From Reticulascus tulasneorum (taxonomy: Eukaryota > Ascomycota > Sordariomycetes > Glomerellales > Reticulascaceae): a stretch of DNA of 64,000 nt. The DNA lies in assembly GCA_001557505.1 (NCBI GenBank), contig LSAX01000008.1, positions 930,001 to 994,000 on the forward strand, given 5' to 3'. Under the pieces are notes generated by a model. The model was not told the DNA's origin, made no database searches, and was given only the letters and a program-made list of their open reading frames with translations. The position numbers and the translations under genes were made by a program. Within the stretch, counting starts at the first letter, position 1. Every line of letters starts with the position of its first letter. Below are positions 57,199-64,000 of the stretch, piece by piece.

Positions 57199-60100
57199 AT
57201 GGCAGGAGATTCTCTCCAAGTCTCGGCAACAGAGGCCGCTGCCACTCGCGAGGCACTTGGGTCTTTTCCCGCGCCGACTCAGGATGAACTGACTGAGATT
57301 ACAGCGCCTGAGGCTGCTTCAGCACCAGAGATCAAGATTGATGCACCAACACCGGAGATGAAGAAAGAGGAAGAGAAGACAGTTAAGAAAGAGCGTAATG
57401 TTTCTGCACAATCGGAAGAGTACTGTCTGGAGTTGGCAGACGGTGTGATCAACCTTATCCGCAAATTGGGACCGTTAAGGCGAATTATGACAAACGAACT
57501 GAAGCGCAATATGTTAGAGCTTGAGGTTCTGGCAGAAGATCTCAAAGACAGCTTAGACGATGAATCTAGGTACGTCGGGGGACTTCACACAGACATAACA
57601 AAATAGGCTTAAGTACCGAGATTGCTACAACTTCCCAACCCATTCTTCAAACACTGAGGGAGTAAACGCCTATCGCTGTCCAATTTTCTCTAGGAGCGTG
57701 TAATCTATAGTAATGGAAGAGATATAGCCGAGGCAATATTCTACCATGCTGTGATGTTTGGGGAACTGTTGAAAGGCTTGAAAAGTCTCGTTACCGGGCC
57801 TATTTTGAACAACGAATTTCCAACATCTCTTCGAGTCGTGCTAACCCTTTTCAGCGTATTAAGCACAGAATACGACGACGACGACGACGACGAACCTTTT
57901 CCCAAGTCCCTGCCGGTCCCTCCATCTCTAGAGCAACAGAATGTCTGCCGAATTCAACAGCTGACGATGGACGCCTGGAAGTCTGGGACCCACATTGTTC
58001 ACCCAAATTCAGCCATAATCCAAGCATACTATCATCGGTTACATGAACCGGCCGCAAATCAGCCGCTGTCACAGAGCTCAACATCCAGCAAGTTACGTCA
58101 AGCACAGGCTGAGATGCCAAGCGATAGCAAGAACTTGCAGCGAGTGATGATTTGCTCGAGGATCATTCACACCGAGCTTGAGCGAATAATCTCAGTACCT
58201 GTGCCGTTTCCTATCTTGTATGTTTTGTATCACTCCTATATGACTACGTGACCGTCTTTTGAAATCCTTTGCTAATAAAAGCTCATAGTATGGCACCTCC
58301 ATTCAAGGTGAGAATGTCCTGTTCTTGCCCTACGCCTCCGTTCAGATTTCACAGCGTTTACTAGGTGATTGTGCATTTTTTACCCCAACTTCGACAGCGG
58401 TTGATTCACCTCGAAACAGAATTCAAGGATGTAGAAGCCAACTCAACGAATACGCCAACTCCGGAGCCCAATGAGAGCGCGAAAGGGAAGGTCGGCGAGG
58501 AGAATGGGACAAATACTGACGAAATAACTTCAGAGAACAGTGTAGACCCCGATGCACAGACAACAAGCATCGCAAAGCCTGATCCATATGGAGCCGCCTC
58601 GACAGTGCGCGGCAAAGTGCTATCAACTTCAATATCTCACTTAAAATTGCTGCTCAATTTCGTGGACGAAGAGATTCGGGACACCATCAATCTCCGTGCA
58701 GAGATAGCGGCTGGAACACTCAAAACTATTCTGTTTGAAGATCTGTGGCATCTGTTCCAGCCTGGTGATGTTATCCTGTCTCCTCGCGGACCTAATAAGC
58801 AACTCTTAAAGGTCTGTGCTGTAACGGGGGGACAAGTTCAGCTGCGAAATCATAGTAGAGAAGAAAGCGAACATTTGAACCGTTTGCGTGAGCAAACGAG
58901 GGCTCCTGTCGTCCAAATCCGCTCGGTGGACTCCCGACTCCATGACATAATGAGAGAAGAGGCATCCGGATTGGGCATTTGGACACCATTCACCATCGAC
59001 TGTTACACCATGGCGTTTGATGGGACTGAGGTCGGCCCATTGGACTTTTGCAAGCGGATCAAACACTACTCCGGCAAGAGATTAATTACTGACCTCAACG
59101 TATATCCCCTACGCTTTCATCCAAACAGTGACGAGCTACTACAAAAGATGGAGCAGCGCGGTCGAAAGGTGCTCTCATCCTACGGGCACAAGAGATATAA
59201 CGGTGCCACAATCAACCACGAGGGCGATGAGACTATGGAAGATATTAGAAGCGATATATTCATCGACATGAAAACGTACTACGACCTTAAGCCTCAGTTC
59301 GGCCCAGGAATGCCTCCACCGCCACCCCCGAACCGCATGAAGACGCTGGGGCAACTGCTAAAGACCAAGCCGAATCTAACTGAAACAAGTGAGAATTTAG
59401 AAAAGAACCGGTGGCTGCCACTGAGCGGCCACGAGGTCGATACAAAGCTGTCAGAGGATTACATGGCAGCCAACCGCGGTAATTTGCAACCAACTAAGTC
59501 TTCAGAGGTGATGGATTCGCCTCAATGTCTGCAGCTTATCCAATATCCTGTCATTGGGTATGCATTCAGGTACAGGAAGTGGTGTGAGTACCTTCCTCTA
59601 GTCTGCTCTGCGTCAGTAGCGCCGTGGATACAGTTCACCTTTAGCTGATTAATACCCGCTAGTTGCCTTGGATATTGATCTTGTTGAAGACATCGATCTT
59701 GAGCGCGAATCTCGTGAATCTGGCTTCAACGAGCTTGTTATCCCCAAGCGATATCGCGATCTTCTCGTTGCCCTCGTCGACAATCATGTCACTGGGGCGC
59801 AGATTCAGCCAGCACAGGAGGAAGTTTTGGGCACTGACTCCAAAAACAACCAAATCGACTTGGTGAAGGGGAAAGGACAGGGCGTCATCATATTGCTTCA
59901 CGGGCCACCCGGCTCGGGCAAGACAAGCACGGCTGAGACAATTGCAGCGTACACACAGAGACCACTCTACTCTCTGACCTGCGGTGATATTGGCATTAAC
60001 CCACGCGAGGCTGAATACAACCTGATCGATCATACAAGGAGAGCAAACAAGTGGAGCTGCGTTCTCCTCTTGGATGAGGCGGATGTCTTCCTTATGCAGA

Positions 60101-60974
60101 GAGACTGGCATAAGATGGAACGCAATGCACTTGTATCGGGTAAGCAACTGCGAGCAGTTTGAATACCCGCCGAGGGACTGACTTTTTGAAAGTGTTCTTG
60201 AGAGAGTTGGAATACTACTCGGGAATCTTGTTTCTCACAACTAACCGACCGGGTGTCCTCGACGAGGCTTTCAAGTCACGAATTCATATCACCCTTCGGT
60301 ATCCGAGCGTGGATCTCGAGTCGACCAAGACGATGTGGATGAATATAATTCGTCGGCTAGAGCAGGATAACGAGACTAACGATGTTAAAGTTGTCTTCAG
60401 CCGGGACGAGTTACTCGACTTTGCGGAACGACACTACCGCCGGTACGAGCGCGATGGTGCCACGTGGAATGGACGACAGATCCGCAACGCGTTCCGGACG
60501 GCACTAGCGCTCGGTCACCACCAGCGACTTCAGGTGCTGCGCGACAATGATGTGACCCCCGCACAGGCGGCCAAGAGCGGGAAGAAGAAATGGATGTCGG
60601 TGAAGCTCACAAAGGCCAACTTCCAGAAGATCGCCAAGACAGCGCACGAGTTCGAGGAGTATATCGTGGCACTTCGCGGCAAAGACAGCGACAATGTGCG
60701 CGACGCCGAGGTGCGGGATGACGTTTTCGATATCATCGCGCTCGGGGAGGCGATGCAGCAGGCTCGCAAGGACTACGGCGCGGCAGCGAAGGGGAAGAAG
60801 AACATGGCGACCATTAGCGGTGGCACAGAGAAAAAGGGGTTAACCCGGGCCGGCGGTAGCGGGAAGGCGAAGAAGGGGAGGCTTGTTAGTACGGACTGTG
60901 ATGATGAGGACGAGGACAACGAGGGTGATGACAACGAAGACGAGGACGAGAACGAACTCTCTGACGAGGATTGA
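57199..60974 (+). CDS. Large AAA+ ATPase with DUF7025 domain
   Basis: Six exons (57199-57569, 57711-58217, 58289-58307, 58365-59583, 59663-60139, 60193-60974) join in phase to 1,124 residues. Exon 3 is only 19 nt and yields FMAPPFK between IISVPVPFPI and VIVHFLPQLRQRL. The N-terminus is acidic and low in complexity, with a DDDDDD run near 57880. DUF7025-like segments (WHLFQPGDVILSP, YTMAFDGTEVGPLD) precede the AAA core. Walker A is GPPGSGKT (786-793) with Lys792; Walker B is LLLDEADV with Asp843-Glu844. TTNRPGVLDEAFKSRIH carries sensor-1 and arginine-finger residues. The tail is highly acidic (EDEDNEGDDNEDEDE). The family is abundant and uncharacterised in ascomycetes. It is probably cytosolic or nuclear. 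Confidence 0.9.
57874..57893 (+). repeat. GAC trinucleotide run coding for Asp
   Basis: Six GAC codons in succession encode the DDDDDD stretch of the AAA protein. Length variation between strains is likely. Confidence 0.85.
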
Positions 60975-61689
60975 GACTCGCCTTGGCAGGAAATAGTTGA
61001 TCGGATGTTAATACATGGTTGTTGTGAAGCACCACTGATGACAGCAATCCTCGCCAGGCTGTTCCGGGCGTCCTGAGCAAAGCCGCACAAGGAAGCGCCG
61101 CGTATTCTCGCGCTCCTGGATGTCCTGCTCGCAACATCATTGAACCTGACTTTTAAGAGTTCTATGGCGAAACCAAAGAATGGCACGCCTCAACGGTAGC
61201 AGCAAAAAAAGGACAACACTGTTGAGTCGAGCGACGGATGTTGGTTTTATGTTTTCCCTGGTAATGTAACCATACAGTTAAGCGCAAGGAGCCCACTCAG
61301 CTGTGCGCCAGGGGCTTTTGTCTGGGTGCCTGGGGTAATTGACCAGCTAACCCGACATGATACCGATCTTAACGCCGCGCCGAAAACCCCGAGTTTCGTT
61401 CCTGAAGCCGTTTTGGGAACCGCATTCGTGTGGGTTTACGGGCAGTGCATTTCCTACCGTCGTAATGCGCCACTCCTGGTTTCCATAAGACCGCGTTCTA
61501 GCCCCTCTGCTGTCTGACATCGGATTTACGCCGTCTAAATCTTTCATCCTTTGCGTCTCATTCAAGTCTCGTGATCCAGGTAGATAGATCTGAGCTGTTG
61601 TTCATCTATTTTACGCAAGCCCCAGCATTCCCGAACTCTCACATCCCTTCTAATCTCAAACTGCCTGTTCCATCTTTTCGCACCAAGTT
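60975..61689. other. Intergenic region
   Basis: 715 bp of 3' UTR and promoter sequence. The last 120 bp are rich in CT runs before the hydrolase start. No gene or repeat recognised. Confidence 0.45.
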
Positions 61690-62746
61690 ATGGAGGCCCG
61701 CCCGCTTACACTCGCCCATAAGCCACATGCAGCTCTGCAATTATCCATCCATCGCCCCGAGCAAGCCGCGCAGGGGGAGTTTCGCAATACCCTCGTTGTC
61801 TTTCTGAACGGCCTTTCTCTCCCGCGGGCGGCCTGGCTACCCGCTGCGACGCAGCTTCTCGCCTTACGTCAGCAGTCTGGAGCGTCTATCCCATCATTAC
61901 TCTTTTATGACCGATACGGCCAAGGCGAGTCAGACTCTGACCCTACGGATGCACCAGACACGCCATACGGACATGACTTAGAAACAGTTGCCAATGACCT
62001 GCATGCACTGGTGGAGCGTGTGTGCAGTGATGACCTGGGAGCCGAAGTCGAGGACGTGCGCCTCATCCTGGTGGCCAATTCCATCGGCTGCGCTCTGGCG
62101 CGGTTGTATACTGCAGCGCACCCGGGCCAAGTCGATGGACTGCTGTTGCTAGACCCAATGATTGCGAACACCGACTTTGTTTCTCTCATTCCAGACGTGG
62201 ACGCCCCGGGCTTTGACGCCACGGAGTTGGCGTCCGGGGTATCTGCGGATGATTTACGCAACTCGAGGGCCATGGTCCGCAGAATTTTCCATCCATCGTC
62301 GCCTAATGGAGAAAAACTTGATCGTCGAAACCTAGCGGAGTTGCTGCCGTATGCGGATAAGCCAACCTTACCTTCAGGCCCATATGCTCCGCCACCGCTT
62401 TTGGTGGTCGTCGGGCATGATTGGGATGTATTTGCGGATCAGAGTGAGAAGGTAATCTTCTGTCCACAATAGCAGCGATCTGCCTTGGACTCAGTCGCTC
62501 TCCTGTAAGGCTTTGCTAATATCCTCCGTCACTACACAGATCATGAAGATTCCCAAGGCGGTCACGCAGACTTATGTAAATCCACCTTGGGCAGCGTACA
62601 ACGCCGGGCTAGCGAAGCTCGCCGAAGACGTAGAGGTCAAAATAGCGAAAGGCTGCGGTCATTTCGTCCAGAAAGACGATCCAGCCTTTGTTGCTGCTGA
62701 GCTAAATAGCTTGCTAGATCAAATTTTGAAGAGATGGGGTGCTTGA
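61690..62746 (+). CDS. Alpha/beta hydrolase fold protein
   Basis: Exons 61690-62451 and 62540-62746 (88-nt intron, GTAATC...CACAG) give 322 residues. The N-terminal sheet shows NTLVVFLNGLSLPRAAW (oxyanion-loop area) and PSLLFYDRYGQGESD. The nucleophile elbow is VANSIGCALARLY, so Ser is the nucleophile in G/A-N-S-I-G rather than the usual GxSxG. The acid is probably Asp in LLLLDPMI or in GHDWDVFADQ. The catalytic His is His in AKGCGHFVQKDDP near the C-terminus. This is the typical alpha/beta hydrolase layout (esterase, lipase or epoxide hydrolase class). No signal peptide is seen, so the enzyme is intracellular. Substrate unknown. Confidence 0.88.
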
Positions 62747-63230
62747 GAATCTCTCTGACTGCCTAGCGGGACCATTCGACGACAAGGATAGGATCTAACA
62801 GATCATAACTTCAAGAACGCTGGTCGAGCATGTTTATCTGGCAGGGAAAAGAATGAAACACTACATCTGGCAACCAAAATAGACGTACTTAGGCCGGTAG
62901 GATCGGCCGTGTTTGCATCTAGCTAACAAATAGGGGACATGCGAACCCCCAGTTCTAACATGATTCCGCACCACGCACTTGCAACTTAAATATCAAAATA
63001 GGTTGCATCACTCCCAGCCGAGTCCTCAAAACGCGGTGGCCCAGCGGTCACATAGATAGCTTGAAGGAGCGGGATTCAAAAGGCTAGAAACCAGAATAAG
63101 TTTCGAAGGGGAAAAGCGAGCTTGCCTCGAGCCCCCTGCTTTTTTGCTAGATTGACCCCCGTTGGGGTCGTTCTAATTTTTTTTGGGTTTTTTCTTTCCC
63201 AGTCTCAGTTATAATCATCCCTCTTTGTCG
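62747..63230. other. Intergenic region between convergent genes
   Basis: 484 bp of AT-rich 3' sequence with poly-T near 63175-63195. A short plus stretch at 63000-63100 was checked for a tRNA and is not convincing. Confidence 0.45.
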
Positions 63231-63869
63231 TTACTTTTTCATTGAAGCATCCGTGTTGACAGTCACAAGCATATCCGCCAGCCCCTTCACGTCGTCGTTC
63301 TCAATCTCTCGTAGTGCAGCCCGGATCTTTCCTAATGTCTCCCCAGACAATGGACCCGACTTACCAAAGCGATCCCAGACGTCAATACCAGCCCCGCCTT
63401 TCTCGTCGTCTCCATCCCAGTAAACGACAACATAGCTGTTTCTCCAGTCGGCACGCTGCTCTCCGGATGAATCCGATATCCATCCAGTACCATCTTCAAT
63501 CATCCAACTCTCGAGCTGCCCCTCCTTCCCCCATGCCAACACCTCCCAATGAGACCCGGTAGATATCTGCCGGAACTGTGATGCCTTCCCTTCGCGCAAT
63601 CCCACAGCTTGCTCAGTGAAGTCCTGAGACTTGATTTCTAGGGTCTCAAGTCCCTGGTAGGCTGATTTTGAGATAAATCCCTTTCCATCATCTGTTAGGC
63701 GGAGGTTGATATAGGGGTTTCGTTGGACTGCTCTCAATGTGAGCGTTGAGTGGGTGATGTGCCAAGTGCCCCCTAGCCACGAAAGTGCCGGAGGCTGATA
63801 GGAGCCATGTCCTAAAAGTCCTGTGGATCTAGGCGGACAAAGAGTGATGATGGCCTCCGTTGATAACAT
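63231..63869 (-). CDS. Calycin/lipocalin-like fungal protein
   Basis: Single exon of 212 residues, with its ATG in AACATGGATAC context on the other strand. The central part reads LGGTWHITHSTLTLRAVQRNPYINLRL, followed by FRQISTGSHWEVLAWGK and WMIEDGTGWISDSSG, then GAGIDVWDRFGKSGPLS. GTWHITHSTL followed by a short beta-rich domain is the pattern of fungal lipocalin-like (calycin) proteins, which may bind small hydrophobic ligands. The C-terminus is helical and ends DASMKK. No signal peptide is obvious. I regard the family call as probable, not proven. Confidence 0.72.
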   Translation of the reverse strand: MLSTEAIITLCPPRSTGLLGHGSYQPPALSWLGGTWHITHSTLTLRAVQRNPYINLRLTDDGKGFISKSAYQGLETLEIKSQDFTEQAVGLREGKASQFRQISTGSHWEVLAWGKEGQLESWMIEDGTGWISDSSGEQRADWRNSYVVVYWDGDDEKGGAGIDVWDRFGKSGPLSGETLGKIRAALREIENDDVKGLADMLVTVNTDASMKK

Positions 63870-64000
63870 GGATACGCGTCGTTCGACTCAAATGCGCTAT
63901 TATATAGACGATCGCTACGGTTTCCAAACCTGATGAGCGTAAAGTCTCTGGTTCCGCCGAAATAAAATGCTCCCATTCACCGCAGTTGCTTGTGTGTGGC
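63870..64000. other. Right edge of window, promoter of the calycin-like gene
   Basis: 131 bp upstream of the last gene. A TATATAG-like run (minus strand about 63899-63906) could be its core promoter. Confidence 0.4.

Noticed and set aside
1..64000. A classical secondary-metabolite gene cluster
   Set aside because: Although GST, GMC, tyrosinase, reductases, regulator and transporters are present, no polyketide synthase, NRPS, terpene synthase or DMATS is visible, and the genes are spread with long gaps.

Overview
This is a window of nuclear DNA from a filamentous ascomycete (Pezizomycotina). Most genes carry short introns (48-141 nt, typically 50-65) with GTRNGT-like donors, CTRAY branch sites and YAG acceptors. 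The families are typical of such fungi: Zn2Cys6 regulator, SAT4-type rhodopsin-like membrane protein, F-box proteins, CorA-like protein, Dal5-type MFS carrier, DUF7025 AAA ATPase and GMC oxidoreductase. I cannot name the species. I saw no rRNA, tRNA, CRISPR array or intact transposon. Exon boundaries were read by eye and checked for phase. All CDS are 23 complete gene models plus one cut by the left edge, and there are two broken loci.

Layout, left to right. 0-4.5 kb: a truncated squalene-cyclase-like gene that resembles bacterial proteins, an F-box/LRR-like gene and a GST of the fungal etherase-like type. 5.3-9.3 kb: a six-exon GMC oxidoreductase and a five-exon secreted tyrosinase. With the divergent GST these form a possible aromatic-metabolism neighbourhood. 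11-15.3 kb: a CorA-like membrane protein, a second F-box gene and an NAD(P)-binding epimerase-like protein. 17-22.5 kb: an APC permease, a 92-aa membrane/coiled-coil protein and a secreted BNR beta-propeller. 23-25.1 kb: a decayed locus, with an eEF1B-gamma-like GST pseudogene followed by a degenerate array of about seven 40-residue cysteine-rich repeats. 26-36 kb: an NmrA-like reductase, a small secreted protein, a SAT4-type protein, an MFS transporter and an SGNH esterase. 37-46.3 kb: a secreted serine beta-lactamase-like hydrolase, a secreted trypsin/V8-like protease, an isoflavone-reductase-like protein and a GPI-type sorbosone dehydrogenase-like protein. 48.7-54 kb: a PSG1-like type I membrane protein, a Zn2Cys6 regulator and, tail to tail with it, a 2,2-dialkylglycine-decarboxylase-like aminotransferase. 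54.7-61 kb: a divergent pair, made of a DUF7708/STAND-like protein and a large DUF7025-AAA ATPase sharing a 377-bp promoter. 61.7-63.9 kb: an alpha/beta hydrolase and a calycin-like protein.

The window is accessory in character. It is rich in secreted hydrolases, redox enzymes, transporters and fast-evolving families, with long gene-poor gaps and pseudogenes. No single polyketide or peptide biosynthetic cluster is visible. The places that most deserve follow-up are the STAND-like/AAA divergent pair, the cysteine-repeat array with its adjoining GST pseudogene, the regulator/aminotransferase pair, and the GST-GMC-tyrosinase neighbourhood.
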